Below, in pieces: positions 12,031-22,448 of a stretch of DNA of 64,000 nt. Position 1 is the stretch's first letter, and every line of letters begins with the position of its first letter. Source of the DNA: Lathyrus oleraceus (taxonomy: Eukaryota; Streptophyta; Magnoliopsida; Fabales; Fabaceae); contig NC_066583.1 in NCBI RefSeq assembly GCF_024323335.1, forward strand, positions 362,391,877-362,455,876. Direction: 5' to 3'. Position numbers and translations under genes: made by a program. The notes beneath the pieces were generated by a model. It was not told the origin of the DNA, did not search any database, and was given only the letters and a program-made list of their open reading frames with translations.

Positions 12031-12422
12031 CTATTCGATTCTACAAAGAATACGAATCTTACTCGACTGGGGAAGATCAACAAAGGACTCCAACCAAAGA
12101 GCGCATGAGACATATTATTCATTACCGGCAGACCGTGAATAATACACTCGCATGGCAGAAACACCAGGGATACCGGTTACTGGGTATATAATAGGTGACT
12201 ATCCAAAACAGAGAGACGATCGATACCAAGCATACGGGTAAACGAAAGACAACTCAAAGGATAAATTGCAAGCATCCGGCAATTATCCAACAACAAAAGG
12301 AATATTCGACTCCACAAAGGGAAATAACGAATCTTACTCGACTGGGGAAACACAAAAGGCTTCGACTGAAGAGTGCATGAGATATATTATTCATTACCGG
12401 CAGACCGTGAATAATATACTCG
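11406..12422. repeat. Repeated hairpin block (three copies)
   Basis: ATATTATTCA, then TTACCGGCAGACCG, then TGAATAAT(A/G) occurs at about 11408-11441, 12112-12143 and 12384-12419. The outer 9-10 bases are an inverted repeat around a GC-containing loop. Each copy is preceded by GAG(C/T)GCATGAGA-like bases, and a block ACCG(G/T)TTACTGGGT follows. The last two copies are about 272 bp apart. Confidence 0.75.
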
Positions 12423-15400
12423 CATGGAAGATTATCCACAACCGTTTACTGGGTTAATAAAGGATAAATCAACCGAAAAGAAAGGCATCGGGATACCAAA
12501 CTAGGTATATAATGATAACCAATCAAAAGGAGCAACAGACATTACCGACAAAAGGGTAAATGAAAGGCGATCTGCTGAGGATAAATTGCAAGCATCCGGC
12601 AGTTATCGACAGAAGACTAGCTGGGGATGCACTGGTAAACAACCAATGACCCGGGGAACAAATCACTAGCATACGGTGAAATGACCCACTGGGGATAAAA
12701 TTGCTAGCATACGGCAATTATCCACGAAAGACTTGCTGAGGATATAAGTGCTGATCTGAGCAACTTATACAAGCAAAGGAAAATCATCATCAAGTATTGA
12801 ATGAAGATAACCACAAAATTAGGGTTTACATCTACCGAATACGGGGTAGAAGACCAAAAACTCCGCGTGGGGATAGAACAAATCACAAATCCGCACGGGA
12901 AACCAAAATAGGGTTTATAACAAACCACAAACTGCTGAAGAGCAGGAAAATAGGATTTACAGCTACCGGGTAGTAGGTAGAAAACCAAAAACTCTGGCTG
13001 GAGAATAAAAGGTGTATAACCACAAATTCTGCCAAGAAAGCCAGGAAAAGTAGGACTTACAACTGCTGGTTTGTAGGCAGAGGCCCTAAAAACATTCCGC
13101 TGGGGAACAACCCGCTGGGAAACACAAGACATTTGACAAATAGCCAATTCGGGAATGATCCGAAAAGACGGACTGAATCAAGACACGTCCTAATGAGGAT
13201 GTAACTCAAATAGGAAAATCCATCCCAATATATGTGTTGGGAGGAAACGGAAGAAACCGTCATCCACGAGGATATATCTCAGTGGGGAACTGCAGAAGGA
13301 AAGACAAACATTTTCTGCTTATGGGCTGACTCTATATGGAGAGATTTATAACACCCGACATCTGCTTGGGGAGATCTGTAAAGAGATCTATATCACCATA
13401 GCAGGAGACATGACAAACAAAGGATATATGGCAAGAAATGCGACATGAATATCTGAATGTTTATGAATATGCATGAATATGCGTGATTTATGTTTGATGA
13501 ATGCTGACAGAACAGACAGTTCTAACACAAACAGGTTCAGGAACCAGACGTCCGGTATTATACTTCCAGGGGAACAACCAGCTGGAGAGCCAATCTGCGG
13601 AGATCTACATGCTGAAGAGCAAAGATCTGCAGGTACTGCTGAAGAAGCAGAGAATCATAGATATTAGGAAACAACCCAAAAAAGGGTACAGAAAGTCACA
13701 ACGGGCAAAACAGCCACCAAGACAAATCTGTAGAGGAACAAGAGAGGTCCCAAAGTATCTGCAGGGGATCCCAGTGTTAACTGAGAAACAAAAGTGTGCA
13801 TAAGCACGAACTGCTGTAGAAGCAAATCCATGTAACCCCGCTAGGGAATAATCCACTGAGGGAGAATGATATCATCCAGATAGAATCTAACTGCATAAGC
13901 AACTCTACTGGGGAAAACTGTCGGCTACTCTCTTGGGGAACAAGCCACTGAGGGAGGACAGATCAAACAAGTAGATTCTGCAACGAACCACTCCACTTGG
14001 GGAGAATACACATAGCAAACTGATCACAACAAGTAGATTCTGCAATATAAGCCACTCTACTGGGGATCACAAACAGTCAGGAAATCAATCCGTTCACTGG
14101 AGGCCAAAGCCATCATCCGACCATACCGGGGGTTGAAGGAGTATTCAACAGGCGAAACTGCCACAACAAACAATCTGCAGACTATGCTGAGGAAAAGATG
14201 GTTGCAATACTGGGATGTCAACCCCAATCAAAACTGCTCAGGAAAATAAATCCTGCTCTGCTGGAGAGAATAACTCTGATGGAGAGATAGCAATAATTCC
14301 GCAGACGACTTCGCCGGGGAAAAGGTAAAGTACCGGGTATCAAACCACTGACTTACCGAGTCTTCAAAAAGAAAGCGATCATGCTGAGGAAACAGACAAA
14401 TCCTGCTGGCACACTGCATGGGGAAAAGCGGTAACAGCTCTGCTTGCAATCCTGGTGGGGATATCAATAACAGCTCTACTCGTGACTCCGAGGGGAGTAT
14501 CAATCAATCAGTTATACTCAAGACTGTGCTGAGGAGACAAATAAAGTCTGGGGATACAACCCACTGGAGAAAGTAACGGGGCACCAAGGTGACAAACCAT
14601 CAACCACCGAAACTTCTCAAGAAAACACCCATGCTGGGGAAAAAACTGCTGCTGGAGAAAACGAAGTCTTCAGCAACACATCACTTGCGACTGTACTGGG
14701 AAATAACCCCAACAACAAATCTGCTCGAGGAACAACCTCAACAAAGATCTGAAGAAAGAAGATACCACCAAACCAGGAATATGAACCAATGTCTTACCTG
14801 TTGGGAATCATGCCACCCTCGGGAGAGCACTGAGATATTCTTGAGTATCCCTTCAATATTGTGAATGTTCACTTTGTTTAAAACAAAAATTTTGAAAAAT
14901 TGATTTGTTTAAAACAATGACATTTTATCAATTTAAAACAATGCAAAACATTTGTTGAATTGAAACAAATAAGAATGCAAATAATTGGATAAAAAGCTCA
15001 AATTGATTTGATAGAATGGTAGCCTGCAAATGGCAAGACTCCATAGATCTGTACAAATTTGAAATCAGTGATATATATTGGAAGAGGGCTACATTGAACA
15101 TAATGATCCTTTCTCTACCAATTTGAATCTCGATGTATCCGAAGCTTCAGTTGACGACGAATCGAGAATCTTCTGACGAAATGACGACTGATGAACAGAA
15201 AGCCTTGTCAGGATGCAGTTACTTGCCAAAATCCCTAATTTTTGCCTAGATTGCCCCAGAGTGAGGTACTCAATCTAGCGGGACGCAAATATATTCTTTT
15301 TTCAAGTCTCTAATTTTTGCCTGGATTACCTTTGCGGGTTCTCCACCGACACGCTCATTTTTGCCTAAGCCGCCCTTTCGGGTTTTCAACTTAGCGAGCA

Positions 15401-15451
15401 ATTCTGTTTTTTTTCATTTGCATATACTTTTTTTTTTTTTTTTTTTTTTTT

Positions 15452-15790
15452 TTAGGCAAAGTATCTCTTAACTGCATCTGAATTCACGGGACGAGTGAAA
15501 TCCTCCCCATCCATTGTTGTAAGCATCAAAGCACCGCCTGAAAAGGCTCTCTTAACAACATATGGACCCTCGTAGTTTGGAGTCCACTTGCCCCTGGAAT
15601 CGGGCGCGAAAGACGAAACTTTCTTGAGCACAAGGTCACCTTCTCGGAACACACGAGGCTTGACCTTCTTGTCGAATGTTTTCTTCATTCTCTGCTGATA
15701 TAACTGACCATGGCACATGGCAGTTAATCGCTTTTCTTCAATTAAATTCAACTGGTCATAACGACTCTGAATTCATTCAGCATCAGTCAA
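15452..15790 (-). pseudogene. Ogre-like integrase C-terminal tail
   Basis: The minus strand encodes about 99 open residues from 15751 to 15452: MNLIEEKRLTAMCHGQLYQQ, then KKTFDKKVKPRVFREGDLVL, then GKWTPNYEGPYVVKRAFSGG and a final DAVKRYFA. This is the end of the integrase of Tat/Ogre pol proteins (GPY/F-type module). Homology runs upstream through LTDAE and IQSRYDQ across a nonsense codon to about 15790, then stops. The stop codon is followed at once by an A27 tract in the sense strand. Downstream (15050-15450) the decayed frame repeats a short RLRQK-type motif. The catalytic DDE core is absent. Confidence 0.8.
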
Positions 15791-15881
15791 CTAGGGACCT
15801 GAGGGTATAATCTTTCTTTTTTCCTTTGGAAAAATTTTGAAAAAATTTTCCTGGTTTTTTGATTTCTTCTTCTTTTTTCAC

Positions 15882-15925
<44 letters not shown>

Positions 15926-15944
15926 TAATCCCCAATTTGACTGG

Positions 15945-16163
15945 TTAGCTGATTCTCATGATACAGCTGAATGAGCTTCTTTGGTGCTCAAGAAGGCGGA
16001 TAATCTCGTCAGGAATCCCCTTAACATCATCTTCCTCTGCCTCAGATACAAGGACTTCAAGATTGGGAGATGGCGTTGGATCATTATGTTCAATGGGTTT
16101 AGAAATCCCTGCATAATGATTCTGGATAATGAAAAGCCTTTTGAATTTAAACAAGCAAATCAT
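15945..16163 (-). pseudogene. Ogre-like pol, N-terminal stub before RT
   Basis: 72 open residues include PSPNLEVLVSEAEEDDVKG and IPDEIIRLLEHQ, resembling the acidic linker (NFEFPVxEAEEE, then IPxEIxRLLE) that precedes the RT domain in Ogre-type pol. After it comes a T-rich segment (T-runs at about 15887-15924 and 15840-15900) and then the integrase tail. The deletion therefore removed RT, RNase H and the integrase core, with a break close to the homopolymer. Confidence 0.6.
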
Positions 16164-16369
16164 TTATGCAGATGAAAAAGCTGTTTTTGTTTTTCAGGGT
16201 TTTTTGTGATCACTGATTTCATGCAAAAAGCAAAAAGTGAAAACAAATGGAAAAACAAATGTTTGACAATGCATTAATTGAATGAAAACATCATTGTATT
16301 AAAATGCTGCCAACAATGTCATCACTTCTCCTTTTGGCATGGGAGAAGGGTTTTAAACAAAATGAACAA

Positions 16370-19300
16370 TTACTCTGATCTATGGATAACTGTAGGAACA
16401 TCCACAGCGACCCAATTGTGGCAGACACCACCAGGAATAACAAAATTGTCCAAGTCTTCTGCATCTTCTTCTTCAATGATAGCAGCAGCTTCCTCTTCTG
16501 CAGGTTGATCAGCATGGATGAATCCTCCACTGGTGAACAGACCTTGCTCGTTGCATGTCCCGGAACCATAGCCAATGCCAGCCCGGGAACGGTTATCTTC
16601 AAGTTCAAGCACTTTCCCTAAACCAGCAACTGCACCACATTCAATGGCCAGCTTTGCATCACGGTAGGAAGTGAATGAAGGAGACTTCTTCTCGATTGGT
16701 TCATCAATAGATAAAGCTTGGAACTGAGTTCCAACTTCATCCTCTGCGTCAATGTACGAGAAAGAAGACAAATTACTGACCAGGAGAGCCTTTTCTCCCC
16801 CTACTACAACCAATTTCTTGTTTTTGACAAACTTCAGCTTTTGGTGTAGGGTGGATGTCACGGCGCCAGCCTCGTGAATCCATGGTCTGCCTAAGAGACA
16901 GCTGTAAGATGGGTGAATATCCATTACTTGAAAAGTGATCTGGAAATCACTTGGTCCTATCTTGATTGGGAGATCAACTTCCCCAATCACGGTCTTGCGC
17001 GACCCATCAAAAGCTTTTACAACAACCCCACTCTGCCTCATAGGAGGACCTTGATATGACAGACGAGAGAGTGTGGATTTTGGCAACACATTCAGGGACG
17101 ATCCAGTGTCCACCAACACATTGGACATTGCATCAGATTTGCAATTCATGGATATGTGTAAGGCCATGTTGTGGTCTCTTCCCTCCTCAGGGAGATCAGC
17201 GTCACAAAAGCTCAAAGTGTTGCAAGTGGTGATGTTTGCAACAATGCTATCAAATTGTTCCAAGGTGACGTCGTGATCGACATATGCCAGGTCCAAGACT
17301 TTCTGCAGAGACTCCCTATGAGGCTCTGAATTCAGCAATAGAGAAAGAATGGAAATCTTGGAGGGCGTGTGTAGAAGCTGGTCTACAATATTGTACTCAC
17401 TCTTTCTGATGAGCCTCAGCATCTCATCAGATTCTTCATCAATAATGCCACTCGGGCCACCTGAAGAAACAGGAGTCTTTTGTACAGAGGAGGAAGGCTG
17501 GGCAACAGCAAGTGCCGGATTCTGAACATTCACAGCATTCCCTACAGGGTGCACAACGGTGTCAGAAGCGGTAGCCTTTGCTGGTGCAGAAAAGACACGA
17601 CCACTGCGGGTCAACCCACTAACATCAGCGATAGTGGTCACGGAAGTATACGGCAGAGGTACCTCAACCCCATCCTGGACAGCAACAGGATTGTACCGGA
17701 AAGGTACGGCTTTATCAGATGAATACGGCACAGGGCCGGCTGGTTTGATGATCAGAGAAGGGGAAGCCTTCGTCTTGTTGCTATTGTACCGAATAACAAC
17801 GGGCTCAGGAAGCTTGAACACCGGGGAGATGACACTCACCTCAGGTTCAACTGTATCAACATTGCGATTCTGGAGAATCTCAATGGTACCTTCATTCAAC
17901 ATCATCTGCAGTTCTCGGCGAACCTGATCACAACCCAAGCGGTTGATAGAACAGACGCGGCATTTATCGTGGTCATGCTCCAAATAGCTGTGCTGACACA
18001 GCATCTTATGTAAATCAACCAACGACCGTCGGATATGGCTGACGTATTTAACCTTGTACTTCCCAAGGTCCTCCTGGATCATATTCACAGATTTCCCATG
18101 CGAAGGCAATGGGTTCCTGGTGACATTTGGGTTGGAGTCTTCAAAACTCAGAATTCCGCTTCTCATAAGGTCTTGAACCTTAGTCTTCAGCTGGAGGCAA
18201 TTCTCAATGTCATGGCCCGGAGCGCCAGAGTGATAGACACAGTGCTGGTCAGGCTTGTACCACCACTGAGGGTTGGCCGGTATAGCCGGAGGATCCCTTG
18301 GAGAAACCAACTTCCGCTCTATCAGAGAGGGATATAACTCTGTATACGACATAGGAATCGGATCAAAGCTGATCTTCTTCCTTTCATAACCCGTGTTTGC
18401 TTGATTACTCGTACTCCCACGAGGCTGGTAAGCCTGTTGCTGTGGACGAGCTTGTTGTTGATACTGGGGTTGTGGATATTGCTGCTGATGCTGATACTGT
18501 TGAGCATTATCCTTGAATACAGGTGCCACATGAGCCACCTGGTGCTGATGTCCGGCACGATGTGCAGGCTTCCTCTGAACAGAGGGTCTTCGATGTTTTG
18601 GCTGAGACTGCACAGCATGCGCTTCACCTTCTTTCCTCTTAAACGCTCCATATCGTTTAGAGGAAGAACCATCATCTTTAGCTAATCGTCCTTCGCGGAC
18701 GCCTTCTTCAAGACGCATCCCCATGTTCACCATCTCGGTGAAATCAGAGGGAGCACTGGCCACCATTCTCTCATAATAAAATGACCCAAGAGTCTTCAGA
18801 AAGATCTTGGTCATCTCTTTCTCTTCTAATGGTGGAGTGATTTGAGCTGCCAGCTCACGCCATCTCTGGGCGTACTCCTTGAACGATTCCTTGTCCTTTT
18901 GTGACATAGACCTGAGTTGATCTCTGTCAGGCGCCATGTCAACGTTGTATTTATATTGCTTGACGAAAGCTTCGCCAAGATCGTTGAAAGACCGGATGTT
19001 GATACTGTCCAGGCTCATGTACCAACGGAGAGCAGCACCAGACAAACTGTCTTGGAAGTAGTGGATCAAGAGTTGATCGTTGTCGGTCTGCGTGGACATC
19101 TTCCTGGCATACATGACTAAGTGTGCCAAAGGACAAGTGTTCCCTTTATATTTTTCAAAGTCTGGGACCTTGAACTTAACTGGTATTTTAACACCGGGAA
19201 CTAGACAAAGTTCGGCTGCTGACTTGCCGAAGAGATCTTTGCCTCTGAGAGTTTTCAATTCCTTTCTCAGCTCGAGGAATTGATCGTTCATTGCATCCAT

Positions 19301-19744
19301 TTTCTCATGGACATCTGAGCCTTCAGACGCTTCAGAGTGATAAATGGTGTCGTCTACCCTAGGCATGGTATGCACGACAGGAGGAACGGGAATAGGGACC
19401 GGGCTAGATGCCGGCATTTGAGCAAAGGTAGGAGCTGGCAGATCGGGCATGAAGCCAGGAGGCATCCCCCAAGGAAAACCGGGAGGCATGGCGTTTGGCT
19501 GCTGGGCACTAACAGGCACCGTCGATGTAGCTATCTCAGAAATAACAGTCCGCTGAACCGGAGTTGCTGGCTGAGGAGCAGGCTGATTCTGGGCAGCAAG
19601 GAGTTGCTCCATCAATGCGCCAAGTCTGGCGACCTCATCTCTCAAACTCTGATTCTCTTGTTCCAACTGCTCCATGATCCTTGCAGAGTTGACCCTTGTA
19701 TAATACCGGTGAGTCAGCTTGTCTTCAAAATAAATGAAGAGCAA
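16370..19744 (-). CDS. Ogre-like Gag-protease polyprotein (1124 residues)
   Basis: One intact frame on the minus strand. Around residues 20-50 there is a coiled-coil (ENQSLRDEVARLGALMEQLL); residues 60-140 are proline-rich. The Gag core is near residues 190-350 (FKVPDFEKYKGNTCPLAHLV, ALRWYMSLD, FKEYAQRWRELAAQITPPLE). A Cys/His segment (CVYHSGAPGHDIENCLQLK) follows at about 510-530. The aspartic protease is near 860-980, with VLVDTGSSLNVLP as active site and CLLGRPWIHEAGAV at its end. Gag would form particles and the protease would mature them. In Ogre, pol lies downstream and is joined by removal of an intron; here only a stub follows. The likely start may be the MEQLEQE methionine about 24 residues in. 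It is open throughout, consistent with a young copy. Confidence 0.9.
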   Translation of the reverse strand: MLFIYFEDKLTHRYYTRVNSARIMEQLEQENQSLRDEVARLGALMEQLLAAQNQPAPQPATPVQRTVISEIATSTVPVSAQQPNAMPPGFPWGMPPGFMPDLPAPTFAQMPASSPVPIPVPPVVHTMPRVDDTIYHSEASEGSDVHEKMDAMNDQFLELRKELKTLRGKDLFGKSAAELCLVPGVKIPVKFKVPDFEKYKGNTCPLAHLVMYARKMSTQTDNDQLLIHYFQDSLSGAALRWYMSLDSINIRSFNDLGEAFVKQYKYNVDMAPDRDQLRSMSQKDKESFKEYAQRWRELAAQITPPLEEKEMTKIFLKTLGSFYYERMVASAPSDFTEMVNMGMRLEEGVREGRLAKDDGSSSKRYGAFKRKEGEAHAVQSQPKHRRPSVQRKPAHRAGHQHQVAHVAPVFKDNAQQYQHQQQYPQPQYQQQARPQQQAYQPRGSTSNQANTGYERKKISFDPIPMSYTELYPSLIERKLVSPRDPPAIPANPQWWYKPDQHCVYHSGAPGHDIENCLQLKTKVQDLMRSGILSFEDSNPNVTRNPLPSHGKSVNMIQEDLGKYKVKYVSHIRRSLVDLHKMLCQHSYLEHDHDKCRVCSINRLGCDQVRRELQMMLNEGTIEILQNRNVDTVEPEVSVISPVFKLPEPVVIRYNSNKTKASPSLIIKPAGPVPYSSDKAVPFRYNPVAVQDGVEVPLPYTSVTTIADVSGLTRSGRVFSAPAKATASDTVVHPVGNAVNVQNPALAVAQPSSSVQKTPVSSGGPSGIIDEESDEMLRLIRKSEYNIVDQLLHTPSKISILSLLLNSEPHRESLQKVLDLAYVDHDVTLEQFDSIVANITTCNTLSFCDADLPEEGRDHNMALHISMNCKSDAMSNVLVDTGSSLNVLPKSTLSRLSYQGPPMRQSGVVVKAFDGSRKTVIGEVDLPIKIGPSDFQITFQVMDIHPSYSCLLGRPWIHEAGAVTSTLHQKLKFVKNKKLVVVGGEKALLVSNLSSFSYIDAEDEVGTQFQALSIDEPIEKKSPSFTSYRDAKLAIECGAVAGLGKVLELEDNRSRAGIGYGSGTCNEQGLFTSGGFIHADQPAEEEAAAIIEEEDAEDLDNFVIPGGVCHNWVAVDVPTVIHRSE

Positions 19745-19979
19745 AGGTTAGAACCGGAAGACCAGAAACAAAGGAGTACCTGTTTATGCAAGAATGATGC
19801 ATGAAATGCTTGTGCAAATGCTTTGATTTTCAAGGGACCCTTAGGGTATTTATTTGCAATATTTTGAATATTAAACATTTTGATTGCTCATGGAAAATAT
19901 TTCTTTCAAAATATATCAAAACAAAGAAATACAGCATTTTTGAATTCAATTATTACAAAGAGAAAAGGTAAATGACATC

Positions 19980-21602
19980 CTATGGATCCCTAACAGCTCG
20001 GGATGCTGGAAGACGAGAAGTGCACAACTTCTTGATCTCTCTCTCATAGGCGGCTTCCATATCAGCCTTCTCCTTTGCAAGTTGATCATACTTCCTTTTC
20101 CAGAATTTGGAAGACTGAGGAAACAGAGAAGTCCAAGTGTCGTTTGGATCATCGATCACTCGGTGCTCGAGAAATTCAATCATAGCATCCTTCTCCTTGA
20201 GCTGCTGCAGCAATTCCTCTCTCTCGCGGATCCAGGCACGCGAAAGGTCTTCTTCTCTCAACTCCTCTACACGTTGGATAGGGAGGGTTGAAGGCCCAGC
20301 CACATCCAACAGTGTAGGTCTTGGATGATCATATGGCATCAGGTAGGTAGCAGCCCTCTGTCTGACCCAAGAGGTGTATGGCTCCAAAGCAATGCAGCTC
20401 TTTGGACCCAATTCGTTCCTACTCTTCATGCGAATATTGCGCCAAGCGCGGACAAATCTGGCTTTCAGGCCTTGGGGATCTTTACCCTCCTGAAAGAATA
20501 CACCTTCTAACAGAATGTTATGGGGTTTATCCTTTAGGGGGAACCCAAGCTGACGACGTGCAAGCGTAGGATTGTAGGTAATCCCACCACATGTACCAAG
20601 AAGAGGCACATTAGGGAATTCACCACAAGAATTAATGATCTGGACGGTGTCATACACGCGATCATACCAGGTGATATCATCATTGGTGAGAGACATGAGT
20701 CTCTGAGACCAACGTAGACATCCCTTGTTCTCCTTGAAAGCAACTGTCTGCGGCAAGTGCGAAATAAACCACTTGTACAGCAGGGGTAAACAGCAGACAA
20801 TAACTCCTCCATTCTTCATATTTCTCAGGTGCAAGGAGACATATGCATCACCCAACAAGGTCGGAACCGGATTAAGAACTGAAAAGATCCTAATGGCATT
20901 CATGTCGACGAACTTGTCGAAGTTGGGAAACAGCACCAACCCATAGATAAGCAACACAAATAGAGCCTCAAAGGCATCCTCACTCATGGCCTTCCCATAA
21001 AAAATGGCTTGAGCAATAAGGAACTCGGAGGGAAAACCCTGAATTCCGCCTTTGGTAGTCAGATTAGCTCTAATCAGATCTTCATCTATGTGCAACAGAC
21101 TGGAAATCTCTCGAGCAGATGGAATACTCTCTAAGCCACTGAACGGCACTTGATCCAAAATAGGAATCCCAATAAGGTGAGAGTATTCTTCCAAAGTCGG
21201 CAACAACTGGAAGTCTGGAAATAAGAAGCAATGATAGAGCGGATCATAGAACTGAGCAAGAGTGCTCATCAATCCCTCCTCCACTTGAGTAGTCAGCAAC
21301 GGCAGGAGCTTCCCATAGCGAGCTTTGAAACCCAAGGGATCTAATACATACGATGTCAGATTCCTTAACTCTTTTACATCGGGCTGCTTGAAGCTGTACT
21401 TCTTTGTATGCCTCTTTGGTCTTTCCATGTCTGAAAATTTTGCAAATAACCCTTTAAGTTCCTTGAAAATTTTCCTCTTTTGTTTTGATGACATGAATGC
21501 GGATGAATGCGTGAATGCATGAATGCAACAAACACACTCAAGGATCAAGCAATGCACACCAAACAAAGGTCGTGGGAAAGCTCTATGTATCCCTAATATC
21601 AA
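19980..21602 (-). CDS. Ogre ORF1 protein (plant-mobile-domain-like)
   Basis: An intact 540-codon frame lies between the leader and gag. Its middle part (YVLDPLGFKARYGKLLPLL, then LAQFYDPLYHCFLFPDFQL, PTLEEYSHLIGIPI, NGGVIVCCLPLLYKWFISHL) matches the style of Ogre ORF1 proteins, related to the plant mobile domain/DUF7745 group. The tail has a coiled coil (REREELLQQLKEKDAMIEFL) and KFWKRKYDQLAKEKADMEAA. Its function is unknown. The true start is probably MERPKRHTKKYSF near residue 58, since the upstream residues are not protein-like. The presence of this ORF before gag is diagnostic for Ogre. Confidence 0.85.
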   Translation of the reverse strand: MILGIHRAFPRPLFGVHCLILECVCCIHAFTHSSAFMSSKQKRKIFKELKGLFAKFSDMERPKRHTKKYSFKQPDVKELRNLTSYVLDPLGFKARYGKLLPLLTTQVEEGLMSTLAQFYDPLYHCFLFPDFQLLPTLEEYSHLIGIPILDQVPFSGLESIPSAREISSLLHIDEDLIRANLTTKGGIQGFPSEFLIAQAIFYGKAMSEDAFEALFVLLIYGLVLFPNFDKFVDMNAIRIFSVLNPVPTLLGDAYVSLHLRNMKNGGVIVCCLPLLYKWFISHLPQTVAFKENKGCLRWSQRLMSLTNDDITWYDRVYDTVQIINSCGEFPNVPLLGTCGGITYNPTLARRQLGFPLKDKPHNILLEGVFFQEGKDPQGLKARFVRAWRNIRMKSRNELGPKSCIALEPYTSWVRQRAATYLMPYDHPRPTLLDVAGPSTLPIQRVEELREEDLSRAWIREREELLQQLKEKDAMIEFLEHRVIDDPNDTWTSLFPQSSKFWKRKYDQLAKEKADMEAAYEREIKKLCTSRLPASRAVRDP

Positions 21603-22424
21603 TCATCCATTTTGGTGGATTTAGGTTTTCACCTTATCGACACCCAAGTTCCATTGATATTAACGGTACATGAACCGGTTCAGACATTCTTAATATCAAC
21701 CAGCCGCTTTGGTGGATTTTAGGTTTTACACCTGATCCGGGATCCATTGATATTAACAATGTTTGAACGACTCAACCACGAATCATGGGTTTGTTGAGAG
21801 TCACGAGCATGGAGTCTCGGTTAAGAACCACCCAAAGGGAGTGTACTAGGGTTTAAACCTGCCAGACATGTTCTATCAGAGGTTCCCATAATCATCGTTC
21901 CATCTTTCGAATATTATCGGAGGAACGAATACTCGTATTCCAAGAATATTCTCAAGAGAAACTCTTATGAGTGTAGTATCGCGCAACAATCGTATCAGAA
22001 CTGACATCTGAACGACCTCCGCACTACGGTCCTAAAAATAGGCCAAGATGGGTTTGGTAAACTAAGGTCCTTGGCTTCTGCGGAACATGATTGAAAGAAT
22101 AATGTCTAACCACAAATAACTTGTGTGACATTATTAGTTCAACATGACCTCCACCAAGTGAATGGACTCGCAAGTCAACTGGCTAAGGACTACTCCACAC
22201 CAGTCGACAAGACTATGCCATTCTCCTATCCTAGAGAGCACTCGAGTTCGGGTATAGAACTCATCTCACAGATCACCAAAGCAAACAGCAAATGTATATC
22301 AAGCAATTCACACATTACAATCAATACAGTGATCCCAAATTGTACAAAAATATGTCACATAAAGAATAACAATATAGCACAACAAGGGTGAAAAGTAGGC
22401 ACTACAACCAGGGATTCGATCTTA
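21603..22424 (-). other. Ogre-like leader (5' untranslated region)
   Basis: No coding frame is apparent. A direct repeat of about 115 bp occurs twice (21594-21700 and 21709-21765 onward): AATATCAA, then TTTGGTGGATTT, then CCATTGATATTAAC. Each unit begins and ends with complementary AATATCAA/TTGATATT bases, so each could fold into a stem. The remainder has no feature I recognise. Confidence 0.6.
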
Positions 22425-22442
22425 TCCCCAGCAGAGTCGCCA
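22425..22442 (-). promoter_or_regulatory. Primer-binding site of the Ogre-like element (tRNA-Arg type)
   Basis: In element sense TGGCGACTCTGCTGGGGA starts 6 bp inside the 5' LTR. This is the tRNA-Arg-complementary primer site known from Ogre elements, with at most one or two differences from the usual form. Confidence 0.85.
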
Positions 22443-22448
22443 CTTTTC

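Larger units (their letters stand above)
10631..14880 (-). other. Ogre-like 3' untranslated region, repeat-rich, no gene
   Basis: This 4.2-kb stretch lies between the pol remnant and the 3' LTR in element sense. No credible coding frame is present. It holds the 82/70-bp array (11261-12030), a hairpin motif repeated three times, and about a dozen exact CTGGGGA heptamers on the plus strand. Repeat-rich 3' untranslated regions that generate satellites are known for Ogre elements of pea and relatives. Confidence 0.75.

Noticed and set aside
17480..19804. Plus-strand frames of up to 155 residues
   Set aside because: Antisense shadows of the intact Gag-protease frame.
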